From assembly GCF_049537155.1 (NCBI RefSeq), contig NZ_JBMVQZ010000016.1:13407-77406 (forward strand): a stretch of DNA of 64,000 nt. Reading direction: 5' to 3'. Positions 25,497 through 35,700 of this stretch are shown one piece after another. The DNA comes from Limisphaera sp049537155 (lineage in GTDB: Bacteria > Verrucomicrobiota > Verrucomicrobiia > Limisphaerales > Limisphaeraceae). Each line of letters opens with the position of its first letter. The stretch's first letter is position 1. The notes beneath the pieces are model-generated. The model was given only the letters and a program-made list of their open reading frames with translations. It searched no databases and was not told the DNA's origin. Both the position numbers and the translations under genes were made by a program.

Positions 25497-28400
25497 TCAC
25501 GGTTGCACCAGCACCGCGCGGTAGTACCGCTGCGTGCGCCCGGCTGCGTCCGGATCGGTGAATTTGACCTCACCCGAGGCAGGGACGGTCTGGCTCTGCA
25601 GATCCGTCCAAGTCCGCAGATCTTCCGAGACCTGCAGCCGGTAGGTCTGTCCCGGCTGACCGGTCAGGGTGACCCGGAACAGCCCGGCCTCACGGTCGTA
25701 TTCACCCGCCAGCCGGGCGGGGATGATGCCGACCACCTCGGTGACCAAGCTGCTGGCGTTGTCCAACGGATCGAGATCCGTCGTGGCGGCATCCGCGGTT
25801 GCCTGAACGGCGACGGGGCCGGTACCGTGCAATCGGAGGGTCAACCGGGCCTGAACCACCGAACCGGGTTCCACCGTGCCGAAGGCCACCTCCACACCGC
25901 TCGGTTTGGTGACCGCGCTGCCCTGGGACACGGTGGTTTGCTGGACCTCCGCCCCGGCGGGCAGGCTCACGTTGAGCACGGCCTCCTCGGCCGTTGCCGG
26001 GCCATCGTTCACCAGTTCCCACGTGTAGGTGACCAAGCCGCCAGAAGGCACCGATGCGGCCGAGGCTGTGCCGGTGAGACGGAGCGCGGCCAGCGGACTC
26101 ACGGGCTCGGCCGTCGCGAGCTCCAGGGCCCAGCCGCCACCGATCTGCCCCCGTTCACCCGCCACGTCGTCCGCCACATAGAGCGACCAGGACCCGTTGG
26201 GTTCCGAACCGAGCAGACCGGCAAGACCGCCTGCGTACGGGCGTTGCGGAGCGGGCAGCGGCAGGCTGTCCTGATTCTCGTAATCGGTGGCGCGGTAAAC
26301 GCCGTTGGTGAGCGGCTGACGGTCCGGCAGGTCCACGGTTGCCGCACCATCGAACACCAGTGTGAGATTCGTCACCGCCCACGCACCGCCGGCGTCCGAC
26401 ATGAGCATCAAGGGGCGGCCCGACGGGCTGACCAACAGCACATCAAGGTCGTCCGGATACCCGTGCGTCAGCCCGCGGAGGGTAACCCGCACACCGGTGA
26501 CCACGCCGGGCAGACCGTCCACATGAATGACGGAAGGATATGGCGTGGCCGGTCCACGCTCGGGAATGGTGATCGCAGCGGTGTTTTCCACCGTCCGTTT
26601 CTCGGTGACGCGCAGGAAGCGCGTCAATCCCGGCAACTCGGTCTCTCCGTCCTGCAAGGTCCAGGTGGTTTCGACCTCCGCGCCGGCGGGGCGGTCCACG
26701 GTGAAGGTGAAGGCCCGCCACACGATCGGCCCGCCGGGCTCGAGCGCACCGTAGCTCTGGACCGGACCCGGGCCGGCCACACCACCGCTTTCAGCCAGGT
26801 GGACCATCAGGTTCTGGGTGGGCAACTCGCCGATGTTGCGCAGGCCCAGTGACAACGTCACCTCCTCGCCCGGATCGAGCGCGCCGTTGGCGGGAGCCAC
26901 GCTCTCGGCCACCAGCTTCATTCCGGCGATGACGACCTTCGGTTGCGGGGGTACGACGCTCAAGCTGGCCACCGCCACGTTGTCGCCGGGAGCCACTTCG
27001 GCCGACCGACTGGTGGCCTCGGCACGGATTTCGCCCTCACCCGCCTGTGCACCCCGGGCGACGATCACCACCTCGGTGGTGACGCCGGGCAACAGTCGCC
27101 CGTACCGGACGATCACCGATCCGTCTCCCAGCTCGACGGACCCGCCATCGGCGGAGCCGGACACGAACTCCAAGCCTGCCGGCAGCGGGACGCGCACCTC
27201 GGGTTCCAGAGCCACTTCCGGCCCAAGGTTGCTCAGGTGCAACCGCAGCTGCACCAGCCGGCCGATGACGGCGTTCAGACTCGTGGTGTCGAGGGCGAGT
27301 TGGAGATCCGCCTGCGGCAGATCCACGGCGATCTGGGTGACGGCCGCGTTGTCCGAGCCGTTGAGATCCACGTCGGCTGACGTGACACCGGTGACGATTT
27401 CGTGCAGGCCGGCCAGGTTCGCCCCGGCAGTGACGGCCACTTGAACGCTCCCGCCCGGCGGCAGTTCATCGAGCATGAGCCACACGGTCTGGCCATCCAC
27501 CCACGCAGATCCCTGGGAACTTTCCACCGCGACCGGTGTCAGCGCAGCCGGCCAGACATTGGACAACAACACGCCCTGCGCCAGGTCGGGTCCAAGGTTC
27601 GTGAGCACGAGATTCAGAATGATCGTCTCGCCGACCCGGGCGGGGACGGATCGGGGCGCAACCAGGCGCAGATCCGCGAGCTTGTTGATGGGCGTGACCA
27701 TGTAGAGCGTGACGCTCCAACCGCCGGCGATCTGTCCGGCATCGCCTGCGGTGACGTCCCGCACGTAGAGCGACCATGTGCCGTTCGGATCGGCTCCGGC
27801 AAAGGACGACAGACCCACCGCGTACGGTGCGGCGGGCGCCGGTTCCGCGAAGCTGGCAACCGTGCCATAGGCCGCCGGCCGATACCGGCCGCTGACCAAC
27901 GCGTCATCCTGCGGCAGCGGCTGGTCAGCCGCCTCATCCAGCAGCAGCGTGGCGTCCACCATGCCGTATGGGGCACCCGCATGGGCCATCAAGAGGTTCT
28001 TCTGGCCACGCGGTCCCACCAGCAACACCTGGACGTCCGGCGCATATGTGTGCGTAACGTTCGACAGTGTGAGCATCACCCGCCCCACGGTGCCCGCGAC
28101 GCCGGCAATCTGGATGACGGACGGATACGGCCGAGCCGTGCGATTGTCGAGGATCTGAACCGGCGCCGGGTTCGAGAAGGTCAACACGGTCGGCAAGCGG
28201 AAGAGAAACTCGGCGTCTCCCAGAGGCTGACCGTTGTCCGCCAACTGGAGCCTGGCGCGGACGATGCCGTCGGCCGTGGGACGTGCCGTAAAGGTGAACG
28301 ACCGGCCGACCGGGAGCCCGCCCGCCTGCAGCACCCCATAACTCTGCGGGCCGGACGGATTGTCCACGCCGTCTCCTGGCAACAAGGTGGCCACCAGATC

Positions 28401-31400
28401 GGTGTTGTCCACGTTGCCCGCGTTCCGGAGTCGAAGCACGAGGGTCACGGTTTCGTTTTCGTCCAAGGCGCCGTTTGCAGGTTGGAGCGATTCCGAAACC
28501 AGGGTCGCGCCGGCGGCCTCGATCCGGACGAAGGGTTCCGCCACCACCACCGCCACGGTGGCCCGGTTGTCCGCGTCCACGGGATCAGCCTGGATGGCGG
28601 CCACATCCACCCGGAGGGTGGGGCCGCCACCGGCCGACACGGCCGTGAACGTCACGGTTGCAGTTTCGCCCGGCAGGAGGGTTCCCAGCGCGGCTGTCCA
28701 AGCGCGGCCGGCGCCGGACACACGACCCTGGGAAGTGAAGTTGGAAACGACGGTCTGGCCCTCGCTGAAAAGTGCGTTCAGTGCCACGGCTGACGCCAGG
28801 CTCGGCCCGGCGTTGCTGACCGTCAGGATGTAGTGGAACGGTTCATTGACGACTGCGGGATTGGGCCGGGCTTCGGCTCGGAGGACGAGATTCGCCGCCG
28901 GGCCCACCACGGTACGCACTTCGGTCACATTGTTGGTCGGGAAAGGATCGCCCTGCAGCGCGACCGCGTGGGCACGCCACAGGAGTGTGCCCTCGGCCGC
29001 GGGTGTTCCCTCCAGCAGCAGCTCGGCCTGTGCACCCGCACCCAGCGAGCCAACAGTCCAGACCAGGCCGGAAGAGGTCGCGCTCCAGAAACCTTGCGAG
29101 GGTGTGATGGCACGCAAGATGTAGCTTGGCGAAAGCTCATTGGTGACTCTCACACCGGATGCGGGAGAGGGCCCCAGGTTGCGCACGCGCAACCGGTATT
29201 GGAGTGGCTGACCGCGCAAACCGGATGCGGGGTCGGCAGCCGCCTCCAGGACCAGGTCGGATGCCTGGGGCATCGCTCGCGTCACCACCGTTGCCTCGTT
29301 GTTGCTGAGGTCTCCGTCCGGGTCCAGCGACGTCACCACCGCGCGAGAGGTGAGTGTCCCGGCCTTGGCCGGCAGGGTGGTCACCCTCAGTTGGGCGCTC
29401 ATGGCGAAGGGCAGATCGCCCACGTTCCAAACCACCGTGTTCCCTGCGGGAGTGACGGTGCCCCGACCCGGTTGGGAGCTGATGTAGACGACGTCAGATG
29501 GCAGTTCGTGCCGGACCACGGTGGAGCGGCCTGCCGAAGGTCCACGGTTGGTGACGGTGATGGTGTACACCAGGTTGCTGCCCAGGAAGACCGGGTCCGG
29601 GGTGGCGCTCATGGTGACGGCGAGGTCGGCGCCGGGACAACTTCCGCCGCCGTCGGTACACTCGGCCGGCCAGAGGAACAACGACCAGCACTCGATGGCG
29701 CCGGTGTCGAGCTGCTCCTGGTCGACCACCCGCAATCGCCAGGGGCCGTTCAACGCATCGCCCGATTTGCCCACCAGGGTGGCCAACGGTTGTTGCGGGC
29801 GGAACGTCCCGATGTAGGGCGGGATGCCCACGGTAATGGAGAGCGGTCCGTCATCGTCGAAGGTGGTGCGGCGCCGGTCCGGGCTGCAGGCCACGCCGTA
29901 ATTGTCGCCGGAGCCGCCATTGCTGTCGCTCAACAACACGCTGGTGCCGTCGGGAGCGATCAGTTCCAGCCGGAGATCACCCACCCAGGTGTGTGTGATG
30001 TAGACGGAAACGGCCACCTTCCGCAGCGCCGAGGGGATGTTGGACACGACGATGGTCGAGGTGGCGCCGGCCGGGTCGTTGTCCGGGATGGGGACGCGCT
30101 GCTCGCTGTCGAAGCGTTGCACCTCGCCCAGCAGGCCGGTGTTGAGGGTCCAGGTCTGCGTGACCTGTTCCTGTTCGGATTCCAGAGAGACCTGCAGCAC
30201 AACCGGTGTTCCGCAGACCAGATAAGGCGCGGTGCTGAGTTGGAACGGCACCAGGTTCGTACCCACGGCCAGCGGCGGAAGATCCACGTAATCCGACTCC
30301 CGCACGCCCAGGCCCACGCCCGGCGTGGTGGTGGTCACCCGGGCGCGTACGCGCGTGGCGGTGAAGTTGTTGAAGTTCGCGACCAAGAGGTAGAGATCGT
30401 TGCACTCGTTGTTGTCCACCAGTCCGTTTCCGTTGCCGCCGGCGACGATGGCACCCACCACGGTGAGTCCGGGCGTGTCATAAGCCTCCACCACACCCAC
30501 GGTGGTCCGGCTGTCGGGCGATCTGGCGCTGAAGCCGAGCCCGCGCTTGGCGAACCCGGTCCACAACTCCCGGGCATTCCGGCCCCCGGTGGCCACCAGA
30601 TCCGCCAGGATGATGGCGTCACGCGCCTCCACGAAGTTGGGGTTGGGCGGGCAGAGTTTGAGACCGTCCGTCACCAACTGCAGCATCAGCTCGTTGCCCG
30701 GGTAACCGTATTTCCGGATCAGATTCGCCCGGACCTCCCACAAGATGGCGCACCACACCTCACCCTGATTGTGTTCCTCCGAAGCTTCCTGTGGATTGTA
30801 GGGCCAGATCGGATTGCGCGGGATACCGGGGTAAGGGCTGATCTGGTTGGGATCAATGTCCTTGAAAGTAAGCGGGTTTTTGGACATGTCGGTGGTGTAA
30901 GGATACCTGCGGATCCCGAAATAATAGTTCTCGCGCAGGCCCAGGAGTTGGTACGTAACATAACCGCCCATCGGGTAGACGCCGTCCACGTTGTCGCCGG
31001 GCTCGCTCAGCAGCGACAGCGCATAAAAGTCCGACCAACCCTCTCCCAAGCCGCGGGACTGCAATGCGGTCATGCCGTTGCCGCCACCGACCAGGCGCGT
31101 GGTCAGGCCGTGCGTGGCCTCGTGATGAATGACCTCGGCATCCAGATCGCCGTCCCGGTCGGGCGTCGGAAAGTCCCACAGAAACATGGCAATCTGCCCC
31201 GGGCTGCCGTCGGGTGAAGGGATGAAGAATGCGTTGTTGAAGAATCCGGCGTCCGCGCCGCTCTGGACGTAGCCGATGATGGGGTCGTTACCCAGGCCGC
31301 CCCGGCCGAAATTGTCCCGTTGAAAATTTCCCGCGCTTTCCGTGAAGCCCAACTGGTACAGCCGGTCATGATACCAGTTGACCCAGTAAAACATCTGCAC

Positions 31401-32651
31401 GATGGAGGCGTTTGTGTAGTTGATCGGTTCCTGGTTCAGGTCGAGCGGAAAGTCGAACACGCGCGGGGGATTGCCCTGCGGCCGCGGCCCGTCCGGCTGG
31501 AAATCGAAGTCCCGGTCGAGGAAGCAATCGGCGTTGTTACCCATCGTCTCGTTGTCGCCGTCGTTGATCCACCCGTTGGGCGAGGCGGTGACGTCCAACG
31601 CGCTCAGCGTGACCAGGATCCGGTTTGTATAAGGTGGCTGCGCGGGGTTCGGCGTGTCCCACCCGGGGGTGAAGGGCGAGGGACTGTCGCTTGTATAAAC
31701 CCGGTAAGACGCGTCGCTGATGAAGAAGGTGGTTTGCCGACGCAGCCATAGCTCGCCGGTTTCGGCGTCCACGACCATTTGATACACCTCCGGCGTGCCG
31801 GGCTTGGGGAAATGAACCTCCCAGGCGGGTCGCAACCGTGTGCCATCCACTGGCAGCCAGACTTCACGCATCAACAGGGGCCGACCCCGCAGGAGGTACC
31901 GGCGGTACCCGTCACCCACGACCGCGCCGGTGTCGGTGGCTTCCCCGGCCACGCCTGCCGCGCCTGCGGCTGCGGCCGCCTTTTCCAATGCCTGCGCCTC
32001 CCGCACACTCGTCTGCCCGAGCCGCGCCGCCCAGTTCGGGGTGCCAAGGTCGGCTGCGGCGGCCGGATCGGCGACCATGCGACTGGCGAGCGTAACCAGC
32101 TCTCCCCGGGCAGTGAGGTTGGCGATCAAATCGGCTTCAAAGACCGGTCGCCCGGCCAGTTCCTGCTGCCAGACAACCGTGCGGAGTCCGCTGTGAGGGC
32201 TGACGGTGTCCCGGACGCGCCGGGCGTGGTCCAGCACTTCTCCGCCGTGACCGAACACGTCCCGATGGGCATCCAAAAACGCGCGCACGATCGCCTCGGG
32301 ATCGGCCGGTGCCACCGCCGCCGCCCGGGGACCCGCCCACGTACCGGCGACTGCGGGTGTGAGGAAACCCGAAAGACGCCGGACGAACCGGGCCGATCCA
32401 ACGACCGGGTCGACGTCCACTTTCGTACCCGGCAGTTCCTGTTGCAGCCGTGCCAGCGCGGCTTCGCGTCTGGCACGCTCGGCGGGTGCCACTCCCGGCG
32501 TTCCGCGCAAGTCCTGGTCGGGCAAGGCCGTCCCCCGGTCTCGCGGCAAGAGGGCGAGTGCCTGGGGCAGACCACCCAGCCAGCACGCCAGCACCAATCC
32601 CGTGGCGGCCCGGACCGCCCCGGTCCATCGTCTCCACACTGGCCTGTTCAT
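25497..32651 (-). CDS. Giant exported M36 (fungalysin-type) metallopeptidase with three P-domains and multiple DUF11 domains
   Basis: The 2384-residue protein (numbered from ATG 32651) has a signal peptide (about 1-33), an FTP/PepSY-like propeptide (to about 300) and an M36 zinc protease domain (about 300-730). The zinc motif HEATH is at 510-514 and the third ligand lies in GEGWSDFYAL at 536, so the active site looks intact. Next come a proprotein-convertase P-domain (about 850-1000), three DUF11 domains (1005-1370), and then two rounds of a CARDB-like, P-domain, DUF11 module (1375-1900 and 1905-2305). A C-terminal domain ends in RYYRAVLVQP. An ATG at 32684 would lengthen the signal peptide n-region by 11 residues; the longer frame to 32750 almost reaches the end of the upstream gene. 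M36 enzymes are secreted and self-processing. It is last in the exported-protein array. Substrate is unknown; processing of the neighbouring giant protein is a guess. Confidence 0.88.
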   Translation of the reverse strand: MNRPVWRRWTGAVRAATGLVLACWLGGLPQALALLPRDRGTALPDQDLRGTPGVAPAERARREAALARLQQELPGTKVDVDPVVGSARFVRRLSGFLTPAVAGTWAGPRAAAVAPADPEAIVRAFLDAHRDVFGHGGEVLDHARRVRDTVSPHSGLRTVVWQQELAGRPVFEADLIANLTARGELVTLASRMVADPAAAADLGTPNWAARLGQTSVREAQALEKAAAAAGAAGVAGEATDTGAVVGDGYRRYLLRGRPLLMREVWLPVDGTRLRPAWEVHFPKPGTPEVYQMVVDAETGELWLRRQTTFFISDASYRVYTSDSPSPFTPGWDTPNPAQPPYTNRILVTLSALDVTASPNGWINDGDNETMGNNADCFLDRDFDFQPDGPRPQGNPPRVFDFPLDLNQEPINYTNASIVQMFYWVNWYHDRLYQLGFTESAGNFQRDNFGRGGLGNDPIIGYVQSGADAGFFNNAFFIPSPDGSPGQIAMFLWDFPTPDRDGDLDAEVIHHEATHGLTTRLVGGGNGMTALQSRGLGEGWSDFYALSLLSEPGDNVDGVYPMGGYVTYQLLGLRENYYFGIRRYPYTTDMSKNPLTFKDIDPNQISPYPGIPRNPIWPYNPQEASEEHNQGEVWCAILWEVRANLIRKYGYPGNELMLQLVTDGLKLCPPNPNFVEARDAIILADLVATGGRNARELWTGFAKRGLGFSARSPDSRTTVGVVEAYDTPGLTVVGAIVAGGNGNGLVDNNECNDLYLLVANFNNFTATRVRARVTTTTPGVGLGVRESDYVDLPPLAVGTNLVPFQLSTAPYLVCGTPVVLQVSLESEQEQVTQTWTLNTGLLGEVQRFDSEQRVPIPDNDPAGATSTIVVSNIPSALRKVAVSVYITHTWVGDLRLELIAPDGTSVLLSDSNGGSGDNYGVACSPDRRRTTFDDDGPLSITVGIPPYIGTFRPQQPLATLVGKSGDALNGPWRLRVVDQEQLDTGAIECWSLFLWPAECTDGGGSCPGADLAVTMSATPDPVFLGSNLVYTITVTNRGPSAGRSTVVRHELPSDVVYISSQPGRGTVTPAGNTVVWNVGDLPFAMSAQLRVTTLPAKAGTLTSRAVVTSLDPDGDLSNNEATVVTRAMPQASDLVLEAAADPASGLRGQPLQYRLRVRNLGPSPASGVRVTNELSPSYILRAITPSQGFWSATSSGLVWTVGSLGAGAQAELLLEGTPAAEGTLLWRAHAVALQGDPFPTNNVTEVRTVVGPAANLVLRAEARPNPAVVNEPFHYILTVSNAGPSLASAVALNALFSEGQTVVSNFTSQGRVSGAGRAWTAALGTLLPGETATVTFTAVSAGGGPTLRVDVAAIQADPVDADNRATVAVVVAEPFVRIEAAGATLVSESLQPANGALDENETVTLVLRLRNAGNVDNTDLVATLLPGDGVDNPSGPQSYGVLQAGGLPVGRSFTFTARPTADGIVRARLQLADNGQPLGDAEFLFRLPTVLTFSNPAPVQILDNRTARPYPSVIQIAGVAGTVGRVMLTLSNVTHTYAPDVQVLLVGPRGQKNLLMAHAGAPYGMVDATLLLDEAADQPLPQDDALVSGRYRPAAYGTVASFAEPAPAAPYAVGLSSFAGADPNGTWSLYVRDVTAGDAGQIAGGWSVTLYMVTPINKLADLRLVAPRSVPARVGETIILNLVLTNLGPDLAQGVLLSNVWPAALTPVAVESSQGSAWVDGQTVWLMLDELPPGGSVQVAVTAGANLAGLHEIVTGVTSADVDLNGSDNAAVTQIAVDLPQADLQLALDTTSLNAVIGRLVQLRLHLSNLGPEVALEPEVRVPLPAGLEFVSGSADGGSVELGDGSVIVRYGRLLPGVTTEVVIVARGAQAGEGEIRAEATSRSAEVAPGDNVAVASLSVVPPQPKVVIAGMKLVAESVAPANGALDPGEEVTLSLGLRNIGELPTQNLMVHLAESGGVAGPGPVQSYGALEPGGPIVWRAFTFTVDRPAGAEVETTWTLQDGETELPGLTRFLRVTEKRTVENTAAITIPERGPATPYPSVIHVDGLPGVVTGVRVTLRGLTHGYPDDLDVLLVSPSGRPLMLMSDAGGAWAVTNLTLVFDGAATVDLPDRQPLTNGVYRATDYENQDSLPLPAPQRPYAGGLAGLLGSEPNGSWSLYVADDVAGERGQIGGGWALELATAEPVSPLAALRLTGTASAASVPSGGLVTYTWELVNDGPATAEEAVLNVSLPAGAEVQQTTVSQGSAVTKPSGVEVAFGTVEPGSVVQARLTLRLHGTGPVAVQATADAATTDLDPLDNASSLVTEVVGIIPARLAGEYDREAGLFRVTLTGQPGQTYRLQVSEDLRTWTDLQSQTVPASGEVKFTDPDAAGRTQRYYRAVLVQP

Positions 32652-32754
32652 CGGACGCTTCACTCGGTCTAAATCTCGTTCCATTGACGACTTCGGTCGG
32701 CCGGGGACCGCCCGGCCGGCCGCAGTTTCAGGCGTTGACGCTTCTCCCAACCGG

Positions 32755-35700
32755 TCACGGGCCCATGCGCAGCCGGAAGAACCCGCCGGATCCGTCGAGC
32801 GGCAGGTTCACCCGGTAATGATCCCCGTCGAGAACCGGCATCACCTGCACTGGCACCCATTGCACCGGTGGCGTGAGCGTGTCGGCCCGCTCCAGCACCA
32901 CGTTGCCCGCTGTCACCGGCCAGCGCAATTCGAGCTGACCGTTGGTCACCCGGGCGCGCAATTCGGTACCTGTGACGGTCGTGCGCACGGTGGCGACGTT
33001 GTTGGCCTTGGCCGGGTCATCGGTGGCCGAGCCCACATCCACCCGGACCGGGAATTCACCCGCCACAGCCGGGCGAACCGTCACACGCACCATCATGCCT
33101 GCGCCCGCGCCCAGGTTACCCAGGTCACGGAAGATTAGCTGGTTACCCTGCTGGAGATACACACCGGGCGCGGTCTGCACCACGGCGAACCCTGCCGGCA
33201 ACCGGTTGGTCAGGGTGACACGCTCCGCGGTGGCCGGTCCGTGATTGGTGATCCAGGCGGTGTAACTGACCAACCCGCCCAAGGCGACCGGATCCGGTTC
33301 ATCCGCGAGGAAGACCTCCAGGTCGGCGCGCGGCGACAGGACCTCGACCTGGAGGTCGGCCGTGTTGTTGCCGGGGTGCGACTCTGCCTGAGCCGACCAT
33401 GCACCCACCGTCCAGCTCAACACGCCCGGGTTGTCCGAACGCAGCACGAGTGTCGCCCGGGCATCCTGATCCATGGCCAAGTCGCCAACCGACCACCGTA
33501 CGGTGCCGTTGTTGGTCTGGATCTGCCCCTGAGTGACCTGACTGCTCACCAGGACGGCGCCCTCCGGCACCAGGTTGGTGAGGTTGACACCGGTCACGTC
33601 CCACGGACCGTGGTTCCTCACCTGCAGGGTCAACACCCAGTTGCTGCCCACCACCGTGCTGGCGGCTGTTTCGGCCGTCACGGAGAGATCCGCCTCCGGC
33701 AGGAACCGCCCGCTGGTCGTGATCTGCAGGAGCCAGCCGTTCCGGATGTGCCCGGACTGGGCGGGAGCGTCATCCCGGATGAAGAGCCGCCATTGCCCGT
33801 TCGGGTTCGTGTCGTTGAACGCCGACAAGCTGGTGGCGTAGGGCGGTTCGGGCGCGGGCACATCCAGGAGGTCGAAGGCGCCGTAGTTGGTGGGCTTGAA
33901 CGTCCCGCTCACCAACGGGGCCGTCTCCGGCAACGGCTGGGCCGCCGCGTCGTCCAAGGTGAGGGTCACGTTGGTCACCCAGTAACCGGCACCCGCATCG
34001 GACATCACCATCACCTTCCCGCCCGCGGGGCTCACCAGCAGCATGTCAATGTCGCTGGGCCGCGCATGGTGCAGGTTGGTGAGCGTCACCACGGTCTTGC
34101 TGACCACGCCCACCAGGCCCGTGACGCTGATGACCGACGGATACGGCACCGCCGCGGCGTCGTCGCGGATTTCGATTTGCGCCGTGTTGGAGAAGGTGGC
34201 GGTCCGTGTGCCGACCAGATAGCTGAACGTCACCCGGCCCAGGTCAAGGTCACCGTCCCTGACGAGGAAGACCGCGCGGACCAGGCTGCCGTTGGTTCCC
34301 TGGACGGTGAAGCTGTAGTCCCGGGACACCGAGGGGCCGTTCGGTGCGAGGGCGCCGTAACTACGGGCCGGCCCGGGCTGGACCACGCCGTTGGTGGCCA
34401 GCAGCGTGGCCACCACATTGCCCAGGGGCACCGTGCCGGCGTTGCGCATGGCGAAACGGACCGTGACGCGTTCGCCCGGATCGAGCGCGCCATTGCCGTT
34501 GGGATCGCTGAGCAACTTCGATCCGGCCGGAACCACCACCCCGCCATCGTTGTCCACGATCGTCACCGTGGCCGATTCGGGCGCCACCAAAGTGGCCGGG
34601 CCGGTCACGTTGAACAATCGGACACTGAAGCTTTCGGTCCCTTCCTCGTCCGTGTCATCCAGCACAGACACCGTCAGAGTCTGCCTCGCCACCCCGTTGG
34701 TGAAGTTCAGACGACCGGAAGCCTGCACGTAATCCTGCCCGGCGCGGGCCGAGCCATCCTCGGTCCGCCATTCCACCGACACCGGGGTGTCGAGCACGCC
34801 GGTCCGTTCGACGGTGAGCGTCACGCTGACGCCGCCTTCGGAGATCGTGTAGGCGGGTTCGAGGAACCGCAACCCGGCGTCGTCATCCACAATGCTGATC
34901 GTGGCGGTGGAGGGCTCCACCACCGAGGAGTTGCTGTCCGGGTTGACCAGCTGGAAGGCGAAGGTCTCGGTTTCCTCCACAAGGGTGTCGTCCAAAATGG
35001 GCACCACCACCTGTTTCATGGATTCGCCGTTGGTAAACACGAGCGTGCCGGCCGTGGTGGCGAAGTCCTGCCCGGCCACGGCCGAACCACCAACGGTCGT
35101 GTACCCCACGCTGTTGGTGCCGTGCAACGAACCGACCCGGATCACCTCCACGACCACGTTGGTGGCCAGGCCATTGGTGTGACTCTCCGCGACCGTGTAC
35201 CGGTTTGTCGCGAGCTTGAACCCGGCATCATTGTCCAGGATGACCCCGACCGCCGTGGGTTGGATGATCTCCGTCCCCGGGCTGGGCTGCAGCAGGCGCA
35301 GCCGGAAGGTTTCATCGCCCTCGACCAACCGATCCTCCAGCAGCGGCACGCTCACCGACTTGAGCGACTCACCCGGAGCGAAGCTCAAACTGCCGCTGGT
35401 GGCGACATAGTCCCTGCCGGCCGTGGCGCTCTCGTCCTCGGTGGTGTAACTGACCTGAACCGCCCGGTTGGTGTCACCGACGCGACGGACCAGGAAGGTC
35501 AGGCCTCCGTCCGCTTCGGATGCCAGGAACGTGGGCGCGGCGAAGCCGAAGCCGAGCTCGTCGTCGGCAATCGTCACGACGGCATTGGTCGGGCCCTGCA
35601 GGCGGGCGCCACCGGTCACGTTGGTCAGCACCAGGAGGAAGGTTTCCTCGCCCTCGACCAGGCTGTCGTTGAGGATCGGTATCAGGATGACCTTGTTGGT

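Noticed and set aside
32652..32754. Small gap between the two giant genes considered as a promoter/terminator region
   Set aside because: No hairpin with T tract or clear -35/-10 pair; most simply an intergenic spacer within the operon.
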